This document shows positions 6,821 through 13,399 of a stretch of DNA of 14,770 nucleotides, one piece after another (positions within the stretch are counted from its first letter, which is position 1; each line of letters opens with the position of its first letter). Source of the DNA: Thermodesulfobacteriota bacterium (GTDB lineage Bacteria > Desulfobacterota > BSN033 > UBA1163). Location: positions 1 through 14,770 of the forward strand of contig JASEIE010000050.1 in NCBI GenBank assembly GCA_030024065.1. Reading direction: 5' to 3'. The translations under genes and the position numbers were made by a program. Under the pieces are notes generated by a model. It ran no database searches, had not been told where the DNA came from, and was given only the letters and a program-made list of their open reading frames with translations.

Positions 6821-7528
6821 TTATTTGAAAGGTTTTTTGCAAGGAATTGAGAATAGGCCTATTTTACTATGCACTAAACCCAAATCCGCCATGGCCTCAG
6901 CCAATTTAAGGGCGACTGCTGTTGGATCAAGAACCTTTACATTAAGTTTTGACTCTATTTCACGAGCAAAGCCCGCCATTCCAGCACATCCCAATATTAT
7001 CACCTCTGCACCATCCCCTTCTACTGCTTTTTTGGCTTCTTCTAGGACTCTTGATTTTGTCTTTTCTGGATTTGCATCTGTTTCCCTTACTGAGAGATCA
7101 AGGCTTCGAACAGATGCTAAAAAATGTTCAAGTCCTTTCCTATAAACATGTTCCTTTTTGGAAGGAATACGTTCTTTTTGGGTTGTCATAATCGAGAATT
7201 TGGCTCCTAACATAGCAGCCATGTGAAAGGAGGATTCTCCAATACCAATTACTGGAATGTTTGATATCTCTTTTGCCGCCTCTAATCCTGGATCTGAAAA
7301 ACAGGCAATGATCACTGCGTCATATCCTTCTTGATTTGCTTTTTTCACAAGTTCGAGAGTTGGAGGAATAGCATAAGTCTCATCATAGGATGATTCAATG
7401 GTTTCAGGTCCTCTTTCAGCACATACCACAGTCAATTCTGTATCCGGCCTCTTTATTCTTATTAGTTCCTCCCTGATATGTATTGTCATATTTTCCGAAG
7501 TGTTTGGGTTTATTACATAAATTTTCAT
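6821..7528 (-). CDS. Asp/Glu/hydantoin racemase superfamily protein
   Basis: 235 residues. The fold's hallmarks are the start MKIYVINPNTSENMT, the first catalytic-type cysteine C76 in IIACFSDPGL, and the second C181 in ILGCAGMAG, followed by LDPTAVAL. The two-cysteine arrangement is that of Asp/Glu and hydantoin racemases, related to arylmalonate decarboxylase and maleate isomerase, which act by proton abstraction next to a carboxylate or carbonyl group. Both cysteines are intact, so the enzyme should be active, but the substrate is unknown. It lies between the IclR gene (89 bases upstream) and the ferredoxin/AOR pair (211 bases downstream), all in one direction, suggesting a shared pathway. 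Only a weak Shine-Dalgarno is visible; the region just before the ATG is taken up by the repeated AAAAATAGTTT box. Confidence 0.9.
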   Translation of the reverse strand: MKIYVINPNTSENMTIHIREELIRIKRPDTELTVVCAERGPETIESSYDETYAIPPTLELVKKANQEGYDAVIIACFSDPGLEAAKEISNIPVIGIGESSFHMAAMLGAKFSIMTTQKERIPSKKEHVYRKGLEHFLASVRSLDLSVRETDANPEKTKSRVLEEAKKAVEGDGAEVIILGCAGMAGFAREIESKLNVKVLDPTAVALKLAEAMADLGLVHSKIGLFSIPCKKPFK

Positions 7529-7533
7529 TTTTT

Positions 7534-7544
7534 AAACTATTTTT
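7534..7544 (-). promoter_or_regulatory. Candidate IclR-type operator box before the racemase gene
   Basis: Minus-strand AAAAATAGTTT ends six bases before the racemase ATG. The identical 11 bases end eight bases before the IclR start (8384-8394). It directly follows CCTAT, so TATAAA, a possible -10 element, overlaps the box. A shared site before a regulator and its neighbour is typical of local autoregulatory control; the assignment to this IclR protein is inference. Confidence 0.4.
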
Positions 7545-7617
7545 ATAGGTTTACAAGTCTTTTATGTACAATATTTACTGGAACTTTATTTCTGCGATGT
7601 TTTCCTCATTATACGAT

Positions 7618-8376
7618 TTAGCTCAAATGGCTTGTTATTTTTTGTGCATATTGGATGACCAGTTTGGCACAGGAGCTTACCTTCTTCTTATTAATCCTAT
7701 AGGCTGGACCAGCAACACTCAAGCCCGCCACCAGTTCTCCTGATCCATTCAAGATCGGAGCAGCCATAGCTCTTACATCTCGATCGACCTCCTGGTCACT
7801 AAACGCATATCCCCTCTTGCGAATATCTCTCAGATGAGCTTTCAATCGATCTTTATCAGTGATTGTATTCGAAGTAAAACGCTTCAAACCTTCTTTTGCG
7901 ATGATCCTATCACACTCCTCTTCAGGAAGGTAAGCCATCAATATCTTACTTGAAGCCCCCGCATGCAAAGGTATGCTTGCCCCGGGCTGAAATATGGAAT
8001 AGCGAACCGGTTCTTCACTCTCAACCCTTTCAAGAACGATCCCCTTGGTCCCATTGACTGCCGTTAAAAGAACTGTTTCTTTTGTGAGCAGGGAAAGCTC
8101 TTTCATGAAGGGTTCAGCAATTGCTGAAATGTTGAATTGTTGCTGAGCTAAAAGACCTAAACGGAGCGCATTTAAACCCAATGTGTATTTGGCCGTTCCA
8201 TGATCATCCTGAAGGAGCCTATATTTCATCAAGGTTCTAACAAGACGATAGGCTTTGCTTTGACTGTATTTGAGCCTCCTGGAAATCTCAGCGACGGTGA
8301 AGACAGAGCAAGACGTATCATAAAGGAGAAGAACTTCGAGTCCGTGGGCAAGAGATTGATTAATCGACATTGTCAT
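7618..8376 (-). CDS. IclR-family transcriptional regulator
   Basis: 252 residues, the normal IclR length. Residues about 6-70 form the winged helix-turn-helix (VFTVAEISRRLKYSQSKAYR, LVRTLMKYRLL, KYTLG). The C-terminal two thirds is the effector-binding domain, with IPLHAGASSKILMAYLP, RKRGYAFSDQEVD, VRAMAAPI and AGLSVAGPAYRI in family order. IclR proteins typically control neighbouring catabolic operons in response to a small organic acid. The adjacent co-directional racemase/ferredoxin/AOR genes are the obvious targets. The first ATG (8376) and the ATG two codons later (8370) are both possible starts. A strong sigma-70 promoter and a GAAA-N5-TTTC palindrome lie directly upstream, suggesting autoregulation. 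Confidence 0.94.
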   Translation of the reverse strand: MTMSINQSLAHGLEVLLLYDTSCSVFTVAEISRRLKYSQSKAYRLVRTLMKYRLLQDDHGTAKYTLGLNALRLGLLAQQQFNISAIAEPFMKELSLLTKETVLLTAVNGTKGIVLERVESEEPVRYSIFQPGASIPLHAGASSKILMAYLPEEECDRIIAKEGLKRFTSNTITDKDRLKAHLRDIRKRGYAFSDQEVDRDVRAMAAPILNGSGELVAGLSVAGPAYRINKKKVSSCAKLVIQYAQKITSHLS

Positions 8377-8382
8377 ATATTA

Positions 8383-8395
8383 GAAACTATTTTTC
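8383..8395. promoter_or_regulatory. GAAA-N5-TTTC palindrome before the IclR gene (candidate operator)
   Basis: GAAACTATTTTTC is a dyad (GAAA, five bases, TTTC) of the general GAAA/TTTC form bound by IclR-family proteins. It lies between the -10 element (8409-8414) and the IclR ATG, in the start of the transcript. Its core AAACTATTTTT recurs exactly at 7534-7544 before the racemase gene. Confidence 0.45.
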
Positions 8396-8408
8396 ATAAT
8401 ATGGAAAT

Positions 8409-8437
8409 CCTATAACAGAGCAAACAATTATTGTCAA
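8409..8437 (-). promoter_or_regulatory. Sigma-70 promoter of the IclR gene
   Basis: On the minus strand, TTGACA (8437-8432) is separated by exactly 17 bases from TATAGG (8414-8409). The predicted start point falls a few bases ahead of the candidate operator, so a bound regulator would block initiation or clearance. Confidence 0.7.
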
Positions 8438-8472
8438 GATATTTTTTTATTGTAACAGTCAACAAATAAACC

Positions 8473-8501
8473 TTGACTTCTTCTTCACCGTTTGCTAATT
8501 T
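8473..8501 (+). promoter_or_regulatory. Possible promoter of the small membrane protein gene
   Basis: TTGACT (8473-8478), 17 bases, then TAATTT (8496-8501). The -35 is good and the -10 is poor. It is divergent from the IclR promoter and 38 bases before the ATG at 8539. Confidence 0.35.
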
Positions 8502-8538
8502 TCTCTCCATCAAAATCATTTTGAAAGGGGTGATGGTG

Positions 8539-8757
8539 ATGTCGAATGTATTGGGAATAATCATTGGCGTGATTGTCATCGTGGTGGGCCTCATCCTCAT
8601 GATTACCTGGTGGTCGATGTTCCTCAAGGGGTTGATGGCCACTGTCCCCATCCTCCTCATTCTGGCCGGCGCGGGGGTCCTCATCTATTTCATCAGTGAG
8701 ATCAAATCGAAATTAGAGGCCCCAAAGGAGGAACCACCTGCTCCCGAAAAGAAATAG
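8539..8757 (+). CDS. Small membrane protein with two transmembrane segments, function unknown
   Basis: 72 residues: MSNVLGIIIGVIVIVVGLIL forms the first hydrophobic segment, then TWWSMFLKGL, then a second segment MATVPILLILAGAGVLIYFI. A charged, proline-rich tail (EIKSKLEAPKEEPPAPEKK) follows. The ATG at 8539 is preferred because AAAGGGG ends eight bases before it; in-frame GTG/ATG codons at 8530, 8533 and 8536 are too close to that site. I recognise no family. The layout suggests a two-pass inner-membrane protein with its tail exposed to water. It is transcribed away from the IclR gene and ends 23 bases before a strong terminator, so it is a single-gene unit. Confidence 0.72.
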   Translation: MSNVLGIIIGVIVIVVGLILMITWWSMFLKGLMATVPILLILAGAGVLIYFISEIKSKLEAPKEEPPAPEKK

Positions 8758-8780
8758 ATGGAAAGAAGTCAGATGATTTA

Positions 8781-8825
8781 GAAGGCGGATTTGACGAAAG
8801 CGATCAAATCCGCCTTCTGTTTTTC
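8781..8825 (+). terminator. Rho-independent terminator after the small membrane protein gene
   Basis: A perfect 14-base stem (GAAGGCGGATTTGA at 8781-8794 with TCAAATCCGCCTTC at 8804-8817) around a 9-base loop is followed by TGTTTTTCCC. This is a strong intrinsic terminator on the plus strand. Confidence 0.92.
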
Positions 8826-8934
8826 CCTCACCCTTTCCTCTGTGAGAACGTCTTAATTCATCTTTTATTATGTCTTTCGGCCCACATCGCCTACCCCTTG
8901 AAATCATGCCTTTCTCTTCGTTAGACTAGAGAGG

Positions 8935-9111
8935 ATGAAGAAGCTTCAACCCGGGGATGAGGTCATTAAGATTGACAAAGATCTCGGGATCGCCTGGGTC
9001 CTTCTTCCACTTGATCCAGGCCTGGGAGGATTTCGGGGGATTTCCCCCCGGATCATGGATGAGGATAAATATCTTTCAGCAAAGAAGAGGGCAAAAAAGG
9101 AAGTAGATTAA
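8935..9111 (+). CDS. 58-residue protein of unknown function
   Basis: The frame reads MKKLQPGDEVIKIDKDLG, IAWVLLPLDPGLGGFRG, ISPRIMDEDKYLSAKKR, AKKEVD. It is the only ATG after an in-frame stop, and GAGAGG lies immediately before it. That is closer than ideal, so initiation may be weak or leaderless: a TTGAAA/TAGACT pair at 8898-8927 would start transcription almost at the ATG. The evenly mixed charged and hydrophobic composition with a lysine-rich end looks like a real small protein, but I do not recognise the family. The stop TAA overlaps the stop of the convergent TPR gene. Confidence 0.5.
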   Translation: MKKLQPGDEVIKIDKDLGIAWVLLPLDPGLGGFRGISPRIMDEDKYLSAKKRAKKEVD

Positions 9112-9683
9112 TGTTTTACTCTTTCCTCCCTCTTTCTCTCCTGAGCCGAGCGATCCAGAATGCCTCCATGGATGATCCATCCATCCGGATCCGCGCTGAT
9201 GGCCTTGAGGTAGTATTGTTCTGCCTTTGCTGCCTCTCCAATTCTCTCATAACATTCACCCATCAGATTGAGGGCATCTTTAAAGGTAGGCAGGAATTCG
9301 ATGACCTCCTCTAATGTGTTAATCGCTGCATAATATCGTTTTAATTTCCAGTAGCATACAGCCAACCAGTAGTGCCCCTGGTAATGTTTCGGGTTCGAGC
9401 GGATCACTTTCTCGTAATACGGAATAGCACTCTCAATCATCCCCCTCCGAAAATAGAGTCCCCCCAGATTCATAAAAACGGCAATGCTTTTTGGATCTTT
9501 CTTTAATATTTTTCGATAGACCTGAATCGAGCTTTCCAATAGATTAGCCTGGTCATAGGCATTGGCCTTTCCAAAAAGGTAGTTAATCTTGATCTCCCCT
9601 GAGGGGAGGTTTTTAAAAATGATATCCTTCATGCGAGCCCAGAGGACAGGAATCATATAGAAGACATATCGAAAGAATCTCAT
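9108..9683 (-). CDS. TPR (tetratricopeptide) repeat protein with an N-terminal hydrophobic segment
   Basis: About 191 residues. The first 20 (FFRYVFYMIPVLWARM) are hydrophobic and could anchor the protein in the inner membrane. Four TPR units follow, at roughly 35-64, 67-99, 101-133 and 135-167. Each has the usual W/Y-x2-LG/A-Y pattern, for example AVFMNLGGLYFRRGMIESAI with YYEKVIRSNP, and DALNLMGECYERIGEAAKAE with YYLKAISADP. TPR proteins are protein-binding scaffolds, and nothing here identifies the partner. GAGGAG precedes GTG 9686 and ATG 9683; I chose the ATG. Just upstream lie copies of IS701-type end sequences, so its original promoter may have been replaced. The C-terminal tail is rich in R, K and E. 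Confidence 0.88.
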   Translation of the reverse strand: MRFFRYVFYMIPVLWARMKDIIFKNLPSGEIKINYLFGKANAYDQANLLESSIQVYRKILKKDPKSIAVFMNLGGLYFRRGMIESAIPYYEKVIRSNPKHYQGHYWLAVCYWKLKRYYAAINTLEEVIEFLPTFKDALNLMGECYERIGEAAKAEQYYLKAISADPDGWIIHGGILDRSAQERKREERVKH

Positions 9684-9686
9684 CAC

Positions 9687-9790
9687 TTTTAACTCCTCGC
9701 TAAGTTAATGGTTAAAGGGCAAAGGTAAAGATGCCCGTTTTGTGGGCTGAAAAGGGCAATGGTTTTAAAAACCTTTACCCTTCTCCTTAA
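9687..9790. repeat. Spacer with an extra copy of an IS701-type end (solo end)
   Basis: Positions 9711-9742 (GTTAAAGGGCAAAGGTAAAG then ATGCCCGTTTTG) resemble the right end of the neighbouring IS701 element (AAGGGTCAGGG then TAAAAATGCCAGTTT) in the same orientation. In addition GGTAAAG (9724-9730) pairs with CTTTACC (9772-9778). This may be the remnant of an older insertion at the same site. Confidence 0.4.
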
Positions 9791-9982
9791 ACAAACTGGC
9801 TTCTTAACCCTAACACTACAATGCCGTTTATAATGGTTTAAATTGGATGATGCGCCAGCCATTTTTGCTTATGGGACATTCAGGCTTTCTCTTTGTTTTG
9901 TCTCTGTTTCATGAATCAGGCAATGATATTTTTCGGATCCCAGGTGATTCTCGGCAATATTACCTCCAGGAGCCTGCGGATC

Positions 9983-11215
9983 TCAGGCACTGTAGCCGAT
10001 ACATTCTTTTTTTCCCCACTGCCGCTGAACGGCTTTGAGAAAGGCAAGAGCAAGTATTGATAAGGTGATATGATGATACCAGCCCCGGTACTTCGTCAGT
10101 TCATAATGATCGAGTCCCACTTCGCCCTTGGCCAGTTTAAAATCAACTTTGATGCTCCAGCGCTGACATCCTGCCCAGGCCATTTCCGCAAGGGAGATAG
10201 TCTCCGGAGCATTGGAAAGGTAAAACTTGATTTCTTTCTCTGCCACCCCCAGAGTTCTCCGGATCATCAGCCAAGAAACCGGACCCGGTTTTCCGTTCCA
10301 CTTTTCGATCACCCTCAGACGGGCAAACTCAAACTCCTGTGGTCCCTTATCTCCCTCACGGAGACAAATGCGCTGCCATTCGTTTTGTGGAACAGAAGAC
10401 TCAAGAGACGACGCGGTTACCGCAGCGGGAGATTCTTCCGTTGGCTTCGGAAGCTTTGGTTTTCGCCCTCGTCTTTTTTCCTGAACCGTTGGTACTTTCC
10501 AGGCCGGGTCATCCGTCCAGACATGGGTGTCACAATGAACCTCAAAACAATACCATTTCCCCATGCCTTTGACAAACTTCCGAAACTCATGGGCATCTCC
10601 ATAGGCGCCGTCCCCACTGACCCACTGAAACAACATAAGTTCTCTCTTATGGGCCTTGTCCAGCATCTCCATGGCCAGTTCGATCTTGGTCTTGAACTGA
10701 ACAGTGGAAGGAATACCCGCTCTTTTCCTTCTCCCCTCGGCAGCATCCTCAAACCACTGAGACATGATATACAAACGTCGATCCACCAGAGTGTGGCCAT
10801 GACCGGAAGCATAAGACATAAACACCCCCACCTGGCAGTTGTCTGTCTTACCCAGGGTTCCAGAATATTGTCTTCCTACACCCGCAGACTTGTCACCCTT
10901 TTTGGGAAAACCCGTGTCATCGAAAATCAGAACGCCGTTTGGTGCGCCAAACATCTCCCCTACAAATCGCTGATGCTCCTCGATACACCCCTCGTCATCC
11001 CAGGGAGAACCACTCAAAAACTCCTGGAGCTTCCGGGGCGGTGCACCAACCTCTTCAGCAATATTCTCCACGTTCTTCCGTTCAATAGGCAACATCAGGC
11101 CAATCAGATACCTCCTGCTCCACTGCCTGCCTTCGGAACGGCAAAAGAATCCATGAAATCTTTTGTGATAAACCTCCAACTGCGGCATCAATTCTCTCAA
11201 ATCGTTTTCTGTCAT
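9983..11215 (-). CDS. IS701-family transposase, full-length frame but catalytic Glu replaced by Lys
   Basis: 410 residues from the ATG at 11215. A longer frame opening at TTG 11269 overlaps the promoter and inverted repeat and is not the real start; GGGAAG lies six bases before the chosen ATG. The DDE core is recognisable. Using the numbering of the longer frame (18 more residues), the first Asp is in LIFDDTGFPKKG (114-125), with VGRQYSGTLGK after it. The second is in VSGDGAYGD (217-225). The C-terminal signature RW.I...F..AKGEVGLDHYE starts at 370. In this family and the IS4 group the third acidic residue falls at R-x3-E-x6-K; here R370-WSI-K374-VDFKLA-K381 puts a lysine (codon AAA) there. 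The transposase is probably catalytically dead, although the frame is otherwise intact. Confidence 0.88.
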   Translation of the reverse strand: MTENDLRELMPQLEVYHKRFHGFFCRSEGRQWSRRYLIGLMLPIERKNVENIAEEVGAPPRKLQEFLSGSPWDDEGCIEEHQRFVGEMFGAPNGVLIFDDTGFPKKGDKSAGVGRQYSGTLGKTDNCQVGVFMSYASGHGHTLVDRRLYIMSQWFEDAAEGRRKRAGIPSTVQFKTKIELAMEMLDKAHKRELMLFQWVSGDGAYGDAHEFRKFVKGMGKWYCFEVHCDTHVWTDDPAWKVPTVQEKRRGRKPKLPKPTEESPAAVTASSLESSVPQNEWQRICLREGDKGPQEFEFARLRVIEKWNGKPGPVSWLMIRRTLGVAEKEIKFYLSNAPETISLAEMAWAGCQRWSIKVDFKLAKGEVGLDHYELTKYRGWYHHITLSILALAFLKAVQRQWGKKECIGYSA

Positions 11216-11240
11216 GGTGCACTTCCCAAAGCTTTCCAGG

Positions 11241-11269
11241 AGTGTACACCATGTCAGACCTAATGTCAA
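11241..11269 (-). promoter_or_regulatory. Promoter of the IS701 transposase
   Basis: Minus-strand TTGACA (11269-11264), 17 bases, TACACT (11246-11241). It lies just inside the right terminal repeat, and the predicted transcript start is about 20 bases before the transposase ATG at 11215. Confidence 0.65.
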
Positions 11270-11318
11270 CTAAGCGGCGTTGTAGCGCTAAGGGTCAGGG
11301 TAAAAATGCCAGTTTGGT

Positions 11319-11445
11319 TGATGGGTTACGTTGTTCGTCCAAAAAAATGTTAGCATTAAACCGTTTGACCAAACCTAATCTGGCTTCCTTACCTTAACCC
11401 GATCACCACTTTTTCTTTCATGGGAATCTTATCCATCAGGCTTAA
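11319..11445. repeat. Spacer with a second solo IS701-type end
   Basis: Positions 11377-11401 (AATCTGGCTTCCTTACCTTA then ACCCG) resemble the left end of the IS701 element (AAACTGGCTTCTTAACCCTA). They lie outside its right end and in the same orientation as the left end. Together with the solo end at 9711-9742, both flanks of the element carry an end-like pair. No gene is seen here. Confidence 0.4.
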
Positions 11446-13287
11446 TCATCTGGAATGATGCCAGAACTTCTGCGAAAGGATGACCAGGATCAAAAGGATG
11501 AGCCCCATGGCATCCGTATAGAGCCCTGGTTTGATCAAACAGATGGCTGCGACAACGAGCATCCCCCTTTCCAGGAGGGTCGCCTTCTTCAGAAACCATC
11601 CCATCAATCCTGCGGAGAGGAGGATCACACCGATCGAGGCGGAGAGGACGGTCAGAATAATGCTGACAGGTGAACCGATCAGGAGAAGGGAAGGACCGTA
11701 AATAAACATGAAAGGGACGATGAAACCTGTGGCTCCAATCTTCATTGCCACAATGCCTGTCTTCCAGATATTCGATCCGCTGATCCCTGCGGCCGCATAG
11801 ACGGCCATGGCGACCGGCGGCGTGATGGCAGAAATGATCGCAAAGTAAAAGACGAAGAGATGAGCTCCGATCACTGGAACGCCAAGTTTGATCAGGGCTG
11901 GAATGAGCAGGGCCGCCTGAACAATATAAGCGGCTGTTGTGGGCAATCCCATCCCGAGAATGATCCCCGCGATCATCGTGAAGATGAGAGCAGGAGCAAG
12001 GGAGTCGCCCGCGATGATGAGGATCAGACTGGTGAATTTAAGGCCCAGGCCGGTCAAATTGATCACCCCAACCACAATCCCGGCGCAGGCACAGGCCGCT
12101 GCTACAGGGAGCATGTTCTTCGCCCCGGACTCAAGCGCACTTGCAATCTTTATCAATCCCATCCGGGTGTCCGACCGGACCAGAGCAATTAAGATCACGG
12201 AGGTCGTGGCAAAGATACAGGCATACATCGGCGTATAACCTGATAGCATAAAATAGATGATCACCAATAGGGGAACAAAAAGGTGTCCTTTTGTCAGAAT
12301 GACTGATTTCAGCCTGGGCCTCTCTTCTTTCGGAACACCCAGCAACCCCGTCCTCGACGCCTCAAAATGGATCGCCATGAAGAGGGCTAAATAGTAAAGA
12401 AGGGCCGGAACCAGGGCATGTTTACAGATCTGGATATAGGGGATGCCCGTATACTCCGCAATGACAAAGGCTGCCGCACCCATGACCGGCGGCATAATCT
12501 GGCCTCCGGTGGAGGCCGTGGCTTCCACGGCCGCGGCAAACTCATGTTTGAATCCGGTGCGCTTCATCAAAGGGATGGTCAACCAGCCATCGACCATCAC
12601 ATTGGCCACCGCACTTCCGGAAATGGTTCCGAACAGGCTCGAAGAGACACAGGAGATCTTGCCAGGCCCCCCTTTTGCCCCTCCTACCAGTGCAGTTGCA
12701 AAATTCATAAAGAACTGCCCTGTGCCTGACTGTTCCAAAAAGGCGCCGAAGATGACGAAGAGGATGACATAGGTGGCAGAGACGCCCAATGGGATGCCAA
12801 AAATTCCCTCTGTGGTTAAGTAGAGCTGATCGAGGATTGTCTCCATGCTGAATCCGGTATGTCGTATCAGTCCCGGAAGATATTTCCCGAAGATGGCATA
12901 GAGCAGAAAGGCTATTGCAGTCAGTGGCAATGCCCAACCGATCATCCTCCTCGACGCCTCCAGGAGAAGAAGTGTCAGAACCACCCCCATCACAAAATCC
13001 CAGGTACTTAAGGAATGGACATAAGGATACCGGCTTACAACATAATCATAATTGAGAAAGAGGTAACCAATGGATAGGAGGGTGAGGAGAAGGAGGAGGA
13101 TATCGAGACCGATCTTTCCTCTGGTCTGCTTTTCCCCGCTCGTGATGCCCACCAGAAATATCAGAATGAGAGTGAAAAGGAGATGGGTGGATCGGTGCAT
13201 CATTGCCTCCGGCGCACCGAATGCTCCGGCATAGAGATGATAAACAGACATCAAAATGGCGATGATGGACACAACCTTCTTCATCAT
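11446..13287 (-). CDS. TRAP transporter permease, 4TM/12TM fusion (TAXI type)
   Basis: 613 residues, almost entirely hydrophobic. The first roughly 130 correspond to the small (DctQ-like) domain. The rest is the large DctM-like domain, with family hallmarks AKGGPGKISC (204-213), GTISGSAVANV (220-230), STGGQIMPPVMGAAAFV (259-275) and GLPTTAAYIV (447-456). Such fused permeases use ion gradients to import organic acids delivered by a TAXI receptor, encoded here directly upstream in the same direction. The first of two adjacent ATGs (13287) is preceded by GGGG at a reasonable distance. The 112-base gap from the receptor holds a hairpin that may reduce permease expression relative to the receptor. 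The end of the gene lies next to the IS701 flank but is complete. Confidence 0.95.
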   Translation of the reverse strand: MMKKVVSIIAILMSVYHLYAGAFGAPEAMMHRSTHLLFTLILIFLVGITSGEKQTRGKIGLDILLLLLTLLSIGYLFLNYDYVVSRYPYVHSLSTWDFVMGVVLTLLLLEASRRMIGWALPLTAIAFLLYAIFGKYLPGLIRHTGFSMETILDQLYLTTEGIFGIPLGVSATYVILFVIFGAFLEQSGTGQFFMNFATALVGGAKGGPGKISCVSSSLFGTISGSAVANVMVDGWLTIPLMKRTGFKHEFAAAVEATASTGGQIMPPVMGAAAFVIAEYTGIPYIQICKHALVPALLYYLALFMAIHFEASRTGLLGVPKEERPRLKSVILTKGHLFVPLLVIIYFMLSGYTPMYACIFATTSVILIALVRSDTRMGLIKIASALESGAKNMLPVAAACACAGIVVGVINLTGLGLKFTSLILIIAGDSLAPALIFTMIAGIILGMGLPTTAAYIVQAALLIPALIKLGVPVIGAHLFVFYFAIISAITPPVAMAVYAAAGISGSNIWKTGIVAMKIGATGFIVPFMFIYGPSLLLIGSPVSIILTVLSASIGVILLSAGLMGWFLKKATLLERGMLVVAAICLIKPGLYTDAMGLILLILVILSQKFWHHSR

Positions 13288-13319
13288 TTGATTGAGCCCC
13301 TTCCCCTTTTCTATTCATA

Positions 13320-13349
13320 GAAAAGGCGGGAATGATTTCATTCCCGCCT
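13320..13349 (-). terminator. Hairpin with short T-run between TAXI receptor and TRAP permease (attenuator candidate)
   Basis: AGGCGGGAATGA (13324-13335) and TCATTCCCGCCT (13338-13349) form a perfect 12-base inverted repeat. On the minus strand it is followed by TTTTC, which overlaps the repeat end. It sits inside the operon, after the receptor stop. A leaky terminator or mRNA-stabilising hairpin here would give more receptor than permease, as is common for binding-protein systems. Confidence 0.7.
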
Positions 13350-13399
13350 CTCGCAACGCTACGGACAGATTCCTGGTTGAAAAGCCGACAGAAGAAACC

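Larger units (their letters stand above)
9791..11318 (-). mobile_element. IS701-family insertion sequence
   Basis: The element is bounded by imperfect terminal inverted repeats. The left end is 9791-9830 (ACAAACTGGCTTCTTAACCC, then TAACACTACAATGCCGTTTA). The right end, read on the minus strand, is 11318-11271 (ACCAAACTGGCATTTTTACCC, shown to ACC, then GCGCTACAACGCCGCTTA inward). AAACTGGC and CTACAA.GCCG.TTA are shared by both. It carries one transposase gene with its own promoter. The outer limits are uncertain by some bases, and I could not identify a target-site duplication with confidence. Confidence 0.7.

Noticed and set aside
10070..11263. Long plus-strand open frame opposite the IS701 transposase
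   Set aside because: It mirrors the transposase codons on the other strand, has no family resemblance and no ribosome site; it is a shadow frame.
11215..11269. TTG start for a longer IS701 transposase
   Set aside because: The extra 18 codons coincide with the -35/-10 promoter and abut the terminal repeat; the ATG at 11215 has a Shine-Dalgarno and gives the usual length.
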